Positions 35,166-45,540 of a stretch of 64,000 bases of DNA are shown in pieces; the first letter of the stretch is position 1, and the number at the start of each line of letters is the position of its first letter. Source of the DNA: Halichoerus grypus (taxonomy: Eukaryota; Chordata; Mammalia; Carnivora; Phocidae); contig NC_135720.1 of the NCBI RefSeq assembly GCF_964656455.1, positions 99,398,696-99,462,695 of the forward strand, written 5' to 3'. A program made the translations under genes and the position numbers. The notes under the pieces were generated by a model. The model was not told the DNA's origin and did not search any database. It worked only from the letters and a program-made list of their open reading frames with translations.

Positions 35166-36749
35166 AAATGTTGCTGTGTGATAAATTAGATTCAAATTTA
35201 AATGATTAGAGAGAGTGACCCTCCAAATGATTAACATGATAATCTAATAGGGTCCCTATCTTCTGATATTTTTATGAGATAATCATAGTCATAATCATTT
35301 GAAGACCTCATGCACTATTAATAAAATATTTGCAATGTGCATTCAGTTTTTGAGAACTTATTTTGAAGAGAGGGTTGTTTCTATTTTATACAGAAATCTG
35401 ACAGAGTTTTACTAATGACTTGATCAAGCATCCCAAGAAACTATAACAGGGCACATATTCCCAATGATGAAAATTGTACTCAATTTAAATACAAGATGAA
35501 TATTAATAGGATGCTTTGTTCCCTTTCAAATACCTTCCCTGTTTTACTTTCTTTCTTAGGTCAGTGGTCTTTAAGCTGAGTTCTGAATAGTTGGCACAGC
35601 CTTACCTTTTATAAAATTATGCATGAAATCCATACATATCCTGTGAGACCCTCTAGAATAAATTGTATTAATTCTTATTAATTCTTGTATTTGTTAAATG
35701 TTCTTCCTCTTGCTATGCTGAATGCATTCAATTATGGGAAATGGGAATGCTTTAAAATACCACATTCTGGTGTGAAGTGTTTTGAAAAATCTTTGGGGGA
35801 CATTAGCTTGCCTTTAATAACAAGTCCAAAATTGTGCCTAGTGGGCCTCTCCAGTGGAAACAAAATCTGCACATTGCTATGAAAAACAGTGTTGTCATAT
35901 GGCTGATAGCTGTCAAATGGAGAATAGCTTTGTAGCTCGGGAGAGAGGAATGCGAGGAGGAGGAAGAGAAAATAGGCATTCAAAGGTGAGAACTACTTCT
36001 TTCCCCCCCTGAAAGATATTTTTTTAAGGCAACAAGAAGAAAGTATTTTATTTTTTTGGTCCCTCTCTCCCCAGGCTTTACAAAACGTAGATGCTCTGTT
36101 GTCAAGTTGGAAAATTAGAGCTATGATTACCTTAAAAAAGTTTTACTTGTCAGAATTTCTTCCCAGCATGTAAAACACCTCTTTGTAGTGTCTCACGCCA
36201 CGTTTTCACTTCTATAAGACATACCGTGGAGAACACCTTGTCCAAAAGAGTCAGCATCAATGCTTTTCATACCATGCCAATTGATTCTAAGAACTTTCTA
36301 CTTCATTTTCCACTGGGTAAATCTTTGCTACTTTTTGGAGTATGACAAATGTAATTTTATTCTGAAATAACCAAAGAGAAACAGAGAACCAAAGGGATTT
36401 GGGATTGGTTCTACAAAATAAACTGAAATTCAGTGGGCACAAGTGCCTGGTAATGTGTTCAAGGGTGTATCAATAAAGTACAGTTTATAAAAGGTCTGGC
36501 TACAAAGGAATGGATAGAAAAGTATTCCAAGATTAATAGTCGATAATGAATGAAAAAATGACTATCAATTTGGCAATGTGTTAATAGAAAAAAAGAGCAA
36601 AACATGAAATAGGGGAGGTTTTTATCCAGCAGCTCTCAGTAGCTCTAAAAGTTTTCCCTTTTAGAAGTACCTGAGCAAAGCCAGCTTCTCATGCAATTCA
36701 TTGTCTCTGTCTTTTACTCACTATTAAAATCTGATTACAAAAATGCAGT
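35166..36749. other. unique sequence, nothing recognised
   Basis: AT-rich, no named repeat recognised, no supported gene. Confidence 0.4.
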
Positions 36750-36885
36750 ATAATATAGTATAAAGACCCTGAAAACTGGGATAAGAAGTAGCCATTAGTT
36801 CAAGACCTGGTTCTACTTCTTACTGGTTGTGTGTCCTTGGACCAGTGGTTTGCTAAATATCTAACTTCTGAGCTTTAGGGGGAAA
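36750..36885 (+). mobile_element. MIR SINE relic, partial
   Basis: 'agttcaagacctggttctac', 'ttcttactggttgtgtgtcc' and 'ttggaccagtggtttgctaa' match the first half of MIR. A possible second half ('gtagttgagaagattaaatg') occurs at 37100-37125, some 200 bases further on. Confidence 0.65.
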
Positions 36886-37829
36886 AAAAAAGTTTGAAAT
36901 GTATGATTTCCTTGATTATATAATCCTACCATGACCAATTTCAAGCTAGCAACATGATGTCACTTAGAGTTGAGGAGAAATGTGGACAATTGGCTCTCAG
37001 AACCTGTAGGAGCTGGCTTCATCACATTCTTGCCTTGGACAGACATATCACTGTTCTAACTCTCTTTTTTATTTTGTAACATTGAAATAATGTGTATCTC
37101 ACAGGTAGTTGAGAAGATTAAATGAACAAAATAGTAGTACCTTTAGATCATCAGAAAAATGTATTAAGAGTAAAGGTCAATGCTGAAAGTCCCTTAAATT
37201 CCTAGTCCACATTTCCATAATGTCCAGATAAAGAAGAAAGACATCCATTGCATTTAGGAGTAGACAAAACTAGGAAGAATAGTTGACAGAATGGAAGACA
37301 GATTGTGAATAAAAAAATATTTTTAAAGATTTGAGGAATAGCTATCTAACAATAGAAAATTTACCAGTAACACTTAATACATACACATGCATCTAAAAAA
37401 TAAAACACATAAACAAAAGGAGGTGCTCATGTTAAACACAGGGTTAAGGGTTTTATAAGACAATTATTTTGTGTATGCAGTTGACATGGTGTTAGCAAAA
37501 CTTGCAAACTCAGGCTAAATTGGAAAGCAGCTTAATTCAATTAAGGAAGTAAGAATTTATGTCTAATTAATAGTGGCCAGTCCACACCTGGAAAATCCTG
37601 TTTTGGTTCTAATGCTCAACATTAAGAATATAACAAACACCAAACACATGAGGAGTAGATTGACCAGATCCAGACAAGACTTAAAATATATATAATTTGA
37701 AGAAAGTACAAATGTCTGTCTTGGGAACATGAAGATGTAATGAAAATGTGAATGCTGACATAAAATTTGTGAAAGTTCACCTTATATATGGTTCCATAGA
37801 TCAAAACCAGTGCTAAAAAGTTTCAGGAA
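36886..37829. other. unique sequence with a possible MIR tail
   Basis: Apart from the MIR-like bases near 37085-37150 I see nothing nameable. Confidence 0.35.
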
Positions 37830-38027
37830 GGTGCACCTGGGTGGCTTAGTCAGTTAAGCATCCGACTCTTGGTTTCTGCTCAAGTCATCATCTTGCAGTT
37901 GTGGGATCAAGCCCCAGGTCAGCTCCGTGCTCAGGGATGAGTCTGCTTCAGATTCTTTCTCCCTCCCCCTCTGCTCCTCCTTCCTTGCACTCGCTCTCTC
38001 TCTCAAATAAATAAATAAAATTTTCTT
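37830..38027 (+). mobile_element. CAN-SINE (SINEC), sense, older subfamily
   Basis: Starts ggtgcacctgggtggcttag and differs from the younger copies in its middle ('ttggtttctgctcaagtcat', 'gagtctgcttcagattcttt'). It ends caaataaataaataaaattt. Its own TSD is not clear, which fits greater age. Confidence 0.95.
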
Positions 38028-38042
38028 AAAAAGGCCTGTTTT

Positions 38043-38247
38043 GGGGTGCCTGGGTGCTCAGTTGGTTAAGTGTCTGCCTTTGGCTCAGGTCATGATCTCA
38101 GGGTCCTTGGATGGAGCCCCGCATCGGGTTCCCTGCTTAGTGGGGAGTCTGCTTCTCCTTCTCCCTCTCCCTTTGTGTGCGCTCTCTCTCTCTAGTTCTC
38201 ATTCTTTCTCAAAAAAAAAAAAAATAAATAAAATCTTAAAAAAAATT
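38043..38247 (+). mobile_element. CAN-SINE (SINEC), inserted at the tail of the previous SINE
   Basis: Starts ggggtgcctgggtgctcag and ends in an A-rich tail. Flanks aaaaaggcctgtttt (38028-38042) and aaaaagccctgtttt (38248-38262) are a 15-bp TSD with one mismatch. The left copy begins in the A tail of the 37.8 kb SINE, so this copy landed in that tail later. Confidence 0.96.
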
Positions 38248-38262
38248 AAAAAGCCCTGTTTT

Positions 38263-38925
38263 TTTATCCACACACAACTGTGTGGTCAAGATTAAGAGCC
38301 ATTTCAAACACACATTCAGATCTCAGAAGAACGATGCCTGTTTGTTGGCCGTTTCCTTGTCCTTCCTTATGAGGATTATTTTAAATTTGCCCAATGTGTG
38401 TTCGCAGTTTGAGTAGTCCCCGATCTGGGGAAATATTTATGAGCCTCTGATTTTTAATCATCCATTACATATTTCAAAGAAACTTACATTTTCTATTATT
38501 GCTCTACTTTACATTCATACAGTTCTTGACTTCTTTCTTTCCCTAAATGGACATTGACATCAGCTGGGATTCTCAGAATGAAGCGTTGGTACTCATAGAA
38601 CAAAGATACTTTTTTCCCATTATCTTTCAATACCGTATACATTAGTTTTGGCCTAAGTCAATATTAAATTCAATTATTGGTTTCCTGAGGAAGAGGCTAT
38701 GGAAATCCACAACTAGAATTGTGAAGATTTTTTATTTACTAGTCCTTTGACCCTGGTGTCTGCTTATTGTGCTGTGCCCAAGTCCTCAGCAACTACCCTG
38801 AAGGGACATGTACGTTTGTCTAAAACCACTGTAGGTATGGTCTTTGGGGGACTGCCGTGAATTTTTTAGTAAGTTATTAAGGATGTGTCCCAATTCCTGG
38901 AAGTTCTAAATGTCTAAATGAATGC
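38263..38925. other. unique sequence, nothing recognised
   Basis: No repeat or gene recognised. Confidence 0.4.
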
Positions 38926-38928
38926 TTT

Positions 38929-39206
38929 TATTTTTTTAAGTTTTTATTTTCATTTCAGTTAGTTAATATATAGTGTTATATTATTTTCGGGTGTACAGCA
39001 TAGTTATTCAACACTTCCATAAATCACAAGCACCCTTCTTAATCCCCATCACCTATTTCACCCATCCCCCCAACTCACGTCTCCTCTGGTAACAATCAAT
39101 TTTTTCTCTATAGTTAAGAGTCTGTTTCTTGATTTGTGTGTGTGTCTCTCTCCCTCTCTTATTTTTTTCCCTTTGCTTGTTTGTTTTGTTTCTTAAATTC
39201 CACATG
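38929..39206 (-). mobile_element. L1 3'UTR fragment, antisense, older subfamily
   Basis: 'tcagttagttaatatatagt', 'gtgtacagcatagttattca', 'catcacctatttcacccatc', 'tctatagttaagagtctgtt' and 'cttaaattccacat' are an antisense L1 3'UTR of a different subfamily from the two young copies. 5' truncation lies near 39206. Confidence 0.85.
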
Positions 39207-40255
39207 GGAGCGCTTAATCAGAACCTCTTTCAGGCCCTGTGTTTGAGGGTGTTGGAAAAGATCATCAGCATCCTTGATGCTTGCTGATCCCGGATATGTA
39301 GGGAGCCGGAAAATTATAATAAAAATTATACAGCCATTAACCACTGGTTGCTTGTTGCCATCAATTTGGTGTTGATGAGCATGTAGTTGAGAAGGTTTTT
39401 GTCCAAATTTATTGCTGGGATGTCTTTCTGATTGGCCTATTTACATTGACAAATGGTAAACTTCTGAGCAAACAGCTTTTGGCAAAAGCTAAAGACTCCT
39501 TTCCTGCATCTTTCTGTTAGACTAGAGCTTCTAATCCCTGTTACCAGTGTTTAATGTGAAAGATTTGAGGGATCACCAGTTGTGAGCACACATACCTGAA
39601 CCAAGTGAAGTATCAAAACCCTGAACTTAAATTCTATTCCTTAAAGCCTTGCAGGAGTCCTTTATCTGACAAGCCAGCTTTTATCTGATGGGTTAAGCTT
39701 CCAACTATACTAGTTTCCAAAGCCCTAATGGATGTTTTTCCAATTGTTCTGGGTCTCTCTTTCTTGCCAAGTTTGGAAGCTTCTTTCTCCTGATGGATAA
39801 AGGTTTCATTAATTGAAATGGGCTGGGGAGCGGTGCTTGAGCTGGCAATCATAACTCCAGCAAAACTCTTTAGTCTATTTTCCCATTACTTTTCTAGAAG
39901 CCTTTTTGTATCAGTGACTATACTTTCTGGTGACCAGTAACCCTATTACTAAGAAATACTTGCTTGAAAGTCTTTAATATTTCAGGCAGTTACCAAATCA
40001 TTGTTTGCCTTGATAAGGATGCTTCAAAGTTACTAGGTGGTAGTTTATATCAGCCTCAGTGTCTTCCCCTCATTCTATTCATGCCTTTGACAGAATCTTA
40101 GGGTTGGGTTCAGGCAGATTTTAAAAAACTTCTGGTCCCAGTGATAAACAACATTCTCTAGGATAAATCTCAGAAAATAATATATATTTATTGAATGAAT
40201 GAATGAATGGATCAATGATGAGTAAATTGTACACTTTTTAAAAATTAGCATGCTC
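39207..40255. other. unique sequence, nothing recognised
   Basis: A short (GAAT)n lies at 40192-40208. No gene supported. Confidence 0.4.
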
Positions 40256-40985
40256 TATAGAACATTCTTAAATTGTGTTCTACAGATCACATGCAAATGA
40301 ATCTTCATAGGTGCTTACTAAAGTACACTATAGTGCCTGTGGAAGGCAGCTTCAAAGATGATCCCCAGTGATCCTTGCCTCCTGGTATTGACACTCTTGT
40401 GTTGTTCCCTCCCACATTCTGTCAGGATTGATCATATTCAATAGAATACAGCAGAAGTGATGATAGGTCACTTCTGAGAATTAGATGTAAAAGGCACAAT
40501 GGTACCCATCTTGGTCACTTAGCCTCTCTCTCTTGGATGACTCACTTTGGCAAAAGCCAGCTGCCATGTAGAAGAGCCCTGTGGAAAACCACATGTGGGA
40601 AGGAACTGAAGTCTTCTGGAAATAACTAATGAGGACTGAGGTTACCTGCTAACAGCCACATGAGTACCTCATCTTGGAAAGAGCTCCTCTGGCTCCATTC
40701 AGTTCTTCCAGTGATAAAGTCCTAGCTGACAGCGTCAGTGTAACGTTATGGAAGACCCTACACCAGAACTACCTTGCCAAGTCACTTCTAGATTTCCGAC
40801 CTCAGAAACTGTGAGATAACGAAAATTTGTTACTTTATACTGCTATTTTTGGGAGTAGTTTATAATGTCACAATTGATAACAAATATGGGTCCCATTATA
40901 TAACAACTGAATCAGAATATCCAGACAGTAGGGCCCAGGAAATTTCAGTTAGCAAACACCACAAGGTGATGATATCTTCTCATAA
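40256..40985 (+). mobile_element. MER5A-like hAT MITE split by an LTR
   Basis: The left part (around 'aattgtgttctacagatcac') and the right part (from about 40886: 'ctgaatcagaatatccagac', 'agtagggcccaggaaatttc', 'caaggtgatgatatc') read as the two halves of one MER5A, a short non-autonomous hAT-Charlie element. They are separated by the LTR at 40338-40882. Confidence 0.6.
40338..40882 (+). mobile_element. solo LTR, MaLR/MLT1-like
   Basis: Starts tgtggaaggcagc; inside are 'gatgatccccagtgatcc', 'aaaagccagctgccatgtag', 'ctaacagccacatgagtacc' and 'acctcagaaactgtgagata' near the end. The last phrase is typical of the 3' part of mammalian MaLR LTRs (cagaactgtgagataataaa). No internal retroviral sequence is present, so this is a solo LTR or a fragment. 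The family name is from memory; the TSD was not resolved. Confidence 0.6.
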
Positions 40986-41835
40986 CGATATTGAAGAACT
41001 ATGGTGTTCTTAGTGTTCTCTTAAGCTCTAAATAACTATAGACTTGCATTCTTTACTAATTCACTACTAAATACCCCTGATCTGTTAACATGTGAATAGT
41101 TCCAGTTCCTACTCAATGCTATCTATACAGTGCCTAAGGACTTTTATAGTTGTGTTTGTTGTAACCATTCTGCATTTCTCAATCTAGCTTTTGACAACGA
41201 AACCATACTGAGTTGGTCCGATTTAGACATTTGTAGCTTAATGTGGTTTTTTTGAATGACTCCTGAAAGGATGATTACAACTACTTGCTCTGTACCTTTA
41301 AGTATAACCACCGAAATCAAAGAAAACTCACTTCACCATCATTACTTGGAGGAATAGGAAATGCTCACATTCCCTTCTCTTCAGTCCATTTTTCTTTACC
41401 AAAGCATAGGACCTAACTCTCTAAGATCAAAGAACATCTTTTCTTTTTTTTTTCAAAGCTAGCAAGCCATTAATATCCATCTCTGTAAAGTAATCCAAAT
41501 GAATATTTCAAAAGTGACTTGTATAATTAGCAGAATTTCCCAACAGTGTCAGCATTCATCTGAGAGGCCTGTCTGTAGGGGAGTAAGAGGAGCCTGGGGT
41601 GGGAGCCATAGGCAGTAGTGATTCAGTAGAGTTGCCTTCATTCCTCTGAATTGAGGCTGCTTTATTTCTGAATTGAACATGCTTTTTTTCTTTATAAAAC
41701 AGGAATTAATTAGAAACTATAAAGAGTCACTTTGTAAATTTTGAGCATTTTGAGAATGAATATTATCACCATCACCTTGGGTTTATAACCGCACTGTAGA
41801 AGTTGAAAGTCCTACTTTATTACCCCCTTCCCCTC
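40986..41835. other. unique sequence, nothing recognised
   Basis: No repeat or gene recognised. Confidence 0.4.
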
Positions 41836-42423
41836 ATATCAGTCAGGGTTCACTCATGAAAGCAGAACTAATAGGAGAATAATAGAATAAGAGATTTATT
41901 ATAGGATCCCACACTTTTGTGGAAGGCACTAGAGATGCAAGGGTCCACAAATAAAAATTAAAACATCTAAAAGATGTTGTTAACCAACACTCTCCTAGTA
42001 CTGGTATAAGTTGACAAGTCAGAGTGGGCTGCTACAGTGAGACGAGGAGGGAGGATCCATGGAAAATTCCACAGAAGGTTGGTGGCTTCTTGTACCTACT
42101 GCCCCTGTGAGTTCACAGCTAAGTGTCTGTGATAGGCTTATGGTTGCTGTTGGTCAATAATGCTAGAAGTTAGGAAGAAAGCGGGATATGAAGTGAGGAG
42201 AGAGAGAATAAGGCAGAATATTCTAGTATTTATGCATCTGCTTGTCACTGCATCTGACCCCCAAATCTTCAGAGTCATGTAACTGCTTCACTCCAGCCGA
42301 CCTCATCTCACACAACTTCCATTTTGGCTGATTTTAATCTAGTCCCACATAGGGAAAGAGATTCTGGGAAACATAGTTCCCAAGGTCATCAAAATGACAA
42401 TAGAACAATCCAATACCACCACC
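41836..42423 (+). mobile_element. solo LTR, ERVL/MLT2-like
   Basis: Starts near atcagtcagggttcactc, then 'gaactaataggagaataata', and ends with 'agagattctgggaaacatag', 'ttcccaaggtcatc' and 'aataccaccacc'. The opening resembles LTRs I remember as MLT2-type ('tagtcagggttctccagaga'). No internal coding region follows. Borders and family are approximate. Confidence 0.5.
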
Positions 42424-42606
42424 TCCCCACCAAAATAATGAAATCATTATGATTATTTTGAAATTTGTCATGTAACATGTAAAGTAGGAGTAACACTGGC
42501 TTTAGTGTCAAGAGACTTAGACTATAATGTTACCTCTTTCTTAACTAATTTCATGAATTTAGTGTCCTTACCTTCCTTCACTAGGCCTCAGTGTTCTCAT
42601 TTTTTT

Positions 42607-42789
42607 AAAATTTATTTATTTGACAGAGAGAAAGACAGTGAGAGAGGGAACACAAGCAGGGGGAGTGGGAGAGGGAGAAGCAGGCTTCCCGCCCAACAGG
42701 GAGCCCGATGTGGGGCTCCATCCCAGGACCTTGAGATCATGACCTGAGCCGAAGGCAGACGCTTAACGACTGAGCCACCCAGGCACCCC
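42607..42789 (-). mobile_element. CAN-SINE (SINEC), antisense
   Basis: Tail ttttaaaatttatttattt, purine-rich body, GC-rich middle, and head ending gagccacccaggcacccc. The repeat tgttctcattttttt at 42592-42606 and 42791-42805 is an exact TSD. Confidence 0.97.
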
Positions 42790-42809
42790 ATGTTCTCATT
42801 TTTTTAAAA

Positions 42810-43149
42810 AATAGGTAATGTTAAGGTAGGGATGTAGTGAACTATGAAACTTTAAAATAGCATCTATCCATGATGCTCTACTGTTTCTAACTAGACACTC
42901 TTTTTCAGTTCGGCTAGCTCTTAAATTCTATGGTTCAAAAAAGCAATTCGTATCTAATAGAGTTCTCCTTATTTCTAAAGTACTTATCTTCCATTAAATT
43001 TTGCTCTATAAATCCCTATAAAAACCATCTGCTTTTAGTTATATACCTAGAAGCAAAGCTACATTGAAGGCTGCTCTCTTTTATTGTGTCTTAAACATAT
43101 TGTGAGACCAGAATTAGATGTCTCAAAGAATTGTGTGTGACTCAGAAGT
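42810..43149. other. unique sequence, nothing recognised
   Basis: No repeat or gene recognised. Confidence 0.35.
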
Positions 43150-43326
43150 CTAGAGAGGTATTCATCTGGTCTATATATTGTAATCATATGAGGACATTTT
43201 AAAAAATACTGATTCCTGAATTTTACCACCAGAGATTTTGATTTAATTGGTCTGGAGTAAAATTCTGGCATTACTACTTTGCTATCCAGGCAATTCTAGT
43301 GTCTAGTCAGCATTGAGAAACACTAA
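43150..43326 (+). mobile_element. MER5A-like hAT MITE
   Basis: 'aatcatatgaggacatttta', 'aaaaatactgattcctgaat', 'gattttgatttaattggtct' and 'cattgagaaacactaaatta' follow the MER5A order (aatcacctggaggac ... tgagaaccactg). Diverged. Confidence 0.65.
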
Positions 43327-43396
43327 ATTACATGCTCTGATAGAAATAAAATATAAGACTCATTTTACCTCTCCATAGCTATTTATCAAAACATCC

Positions 43397-43545
43397 TTTT
43401 TTCAGAATCAAGCTATATGATTCACCTCTGTGGAACAGGAGCTCTGAGATTCTTAGGGGAGAACATTCTTGCCACTCAGATTCTCCTAAGAATCTCAGAG
43501 CTCCTGTTCCACAGAGGTGAATCATATAGCTTGATTCTGAAAAAA
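43397..43545. repeat. 61-bp perfect inverted repeat (near-palindrome), 17-nt loop
   Basis: The left arm 43397-43457 (tttttt cagaatcaagctata ... gattcttagg) and the right arm 43485-43545 are exact reverse complements over all 61 positions, checked base by base. Inside, four more pairs (43460-43463 with 43481-43484) form after a two-G bulge, leaving the 17-base loop 43464-43480. The arms contain no recognised repeat, and outside them pairing stops at once (C at 43396 against T at 43546). A transcript across it would fold into one long hairpin. Identity without a single mismatch means a very recent origin, active gene conversion, or an artefact of amplification or assembly. The open frame running through it has no meaning I can see. 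Confidence 0.97.
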
Positions 43546-43613
43546 TCAGTGGGTCTGCTTTATGCTTTCCACATTGTAGTATACCTGAGTAGAATTCTTT
43601 AACAATAGATTTA

Positions 43614-43823
43614 TTTTATTTTTTATTATTTTTAAAGATTTTTATTTATTTATTTGACAGAGAGAGATACAGCGAAAGAGGGAACACAAGCGGGGGGAGT
43701 GGGAGAGGGAGAAGCAGGCCTCCTGCTGAGCAGAGAGCCCGATGCGGGGCTCGATCCCAGGACCCTAGAACCATGACCTGAGCCAAAGGCAGACGCTTAA
43801 AGACTGAGCCACCCAGGTGCCCC
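43614..43823 (-). mobile_element. CAN-SINE (SINEC), antisense
   Basis: T/A-rich tail (aaagatttttatttattt), purine-rich body, gatgcggggctcgatccc, and head ending gagccacccaggtgcccc. TSD taacaatagattta at 43600-43613 and taataatagattta at 43824-43837, one mismatch. It begins about 70 bases after the inverted repeat. Confidence 0.97.
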
Positions 43824-43837
43824 TAATAATAGATTTA

Positions 43838-44885
43838 ATACACAGTGGAATTGAGAGGACCCAGATCAACAGTATGAGTAAATCAAGTATTAATTTTTTT
43901 TAATCACTAGAAAAACAATTGTAGGATTCTTACCCCTGCATTCTGTAAGGTCTGCTGCTGCTATTCTTTTGTCTTCAGACTATTTTTGTGCCATTGTATT
44001 TGCACATTCATGCCTTGGAGAACACTACTGAATGGGAAGCTTGTAGTTCTTCCATACTCTTTCTTAAGTACCCGTTGATAATCTGCAGATGTTTCAGTAC
44101 TGAGATGCTACAATGAACTGGGCACCATTTTCTGCCCTTCCATTTTAGCTGTTAGTGTCCATAAAGACAAATCTCTTGTCTCATAATACTTTATTTTATC
44201 TTAGTCAATCCAAATCACGAGGATCTTGATCTTAATGGCAGTACTGGCCTTCTTGGTTCAAGTGACCATACTTTCAATAACTAGTCTAGCCTTAACTTAG
44301 GTTTTAGTAATTCTTCTAGTCTTGACTCTCTGCAAATATGAGGATATTAATCTTGACAGCATAAGCTTGAGGAGGAAGAAGTAATTTCTTGGTATATGGT
44401 TAGATGTTCTTTGAGAAATAACAAGTTCATTTTATTCTTTTTCTTTTCGTTGGCTTTATTTTAAAAATTCTGTCTTTTCTCATAGTGATGTGGAGAAAAC
44501 AAAATATGCAAAAACTTATGGGATTCAAATTGATATTGTTCATGTATGGAAAACTTTTCATTCCTTCCAAGTGTATTTCTATTTAACTAGATACACCAAG
44601 TAGTAGTTTACCGAATTATTCTTAAGCTCTTAAAGGTCTGAAAATTTAGAGCTTGAATTATGAGAAGATGATCAAATATATTACCTACCCAATGTGTCAC
44701 AACTTTGCTGGCAACAATGAAGATGGTTATTACAATAACAATATCTCTTCTGTTTACCCCTCCAGGGACTCATACCTAGCAGGGTCATCTGGTCAGTACC
44801 TATGATTCTATCTTATATCTGACTCTATGCTGGGCCAATTGGCCAGCCCATCAGAAGCATTTGGCAAAGTGAAACAGAGCAAATG
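43838..44885. other. unique sequence, nothing recognised
   Basis: No repeat or gene recognised. Confidence 0.4.
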
Positions 44886-44889
44886 ATTA

Positions 44890-45115
44890 TAATTGCTAAT
44901 AATTAACAGATATTATGATCTGTCAAGCATGGGTTCAAGAACTTAAAAAATATTTTGTAATTTAAAGTTTAAAACAATCCTATGATGTAGATGCTCTCAT
45001 TATTCTCTTTTTACATATTGAGGAACCTATCCAAGACACATTTAAAAGTGGGGTGGCTGCAACGTGAATCTGGAAAGACTGCATTTAGTGTCCAAGTTCT
45101 CAATCAGTTCACACC
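44890..45115 (-). mobile_element. MIR SINE relic, antisense
   Basis: 'gtttaaaacaatcctatgat', 'ctctttttacatattgagga', 'aacctatccaagacacattt' and 'aacgtgaatctggaaagact' give MIR reverse-complement order, strongly diverged. Confidence 0.6.
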
Positions 45116-45152
45116 ACCATTAATCCATCTCTCCATCCATCCATCTATCCAT
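45116..45152. repeat. (CCAT)n short repeat
   Basis: Degenerate tccatc units. Confidence 0.8.
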
Positions 45153-45249
45153 AAAAAGATAGACTGCCCTGGAAGTAATGATACACAGTCTACTAAAATA
45201 TGCAGGATATTTTTTATTTGCACTTCCAGATTCTTTATCCTTCTCTGCT

Positions 45250-45540
45250 CTCCTTCTTGTCACAGGAGGTCAAACAGGGCAGTTTATATCACCTAGGTTC
45301 CCTTGCTCAGTAGTCTTAGATTTAGCCAATGAAAAGTTCTAGCAGCTGAGACAATGGAAGACAGGAAGTGCCAAGTATTTCTTCCCCACTCACCCTACTT
45401 TGATGCCTTGTTTCTGGCCACAGCAGTATTCTCCCATGACTACTGCTTTTGTCTGGTGGTTTCCTCATCTACAGTTCCAATTCTCAGCTAATATCTGTTG
45501 GCACAGGGACTTGCACAGTTTAGTCTGAACTGTATTATTT
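45250..45540. other. possible old interspersed repeat, family not placed
   Basis: 'tagatttagccaatgaaaag', 'aagacaggaagtgccaagta' and 'tttcttccccactcacccta' resemble a mammalian repeat I remember but cannot name with confidence. Confidence 0.25.

Noticed and set aside
43417..43602. 61-codon frame across the inverted repeat
   Set aside because: An open frame by virtue of the duplication; no recognisable product.
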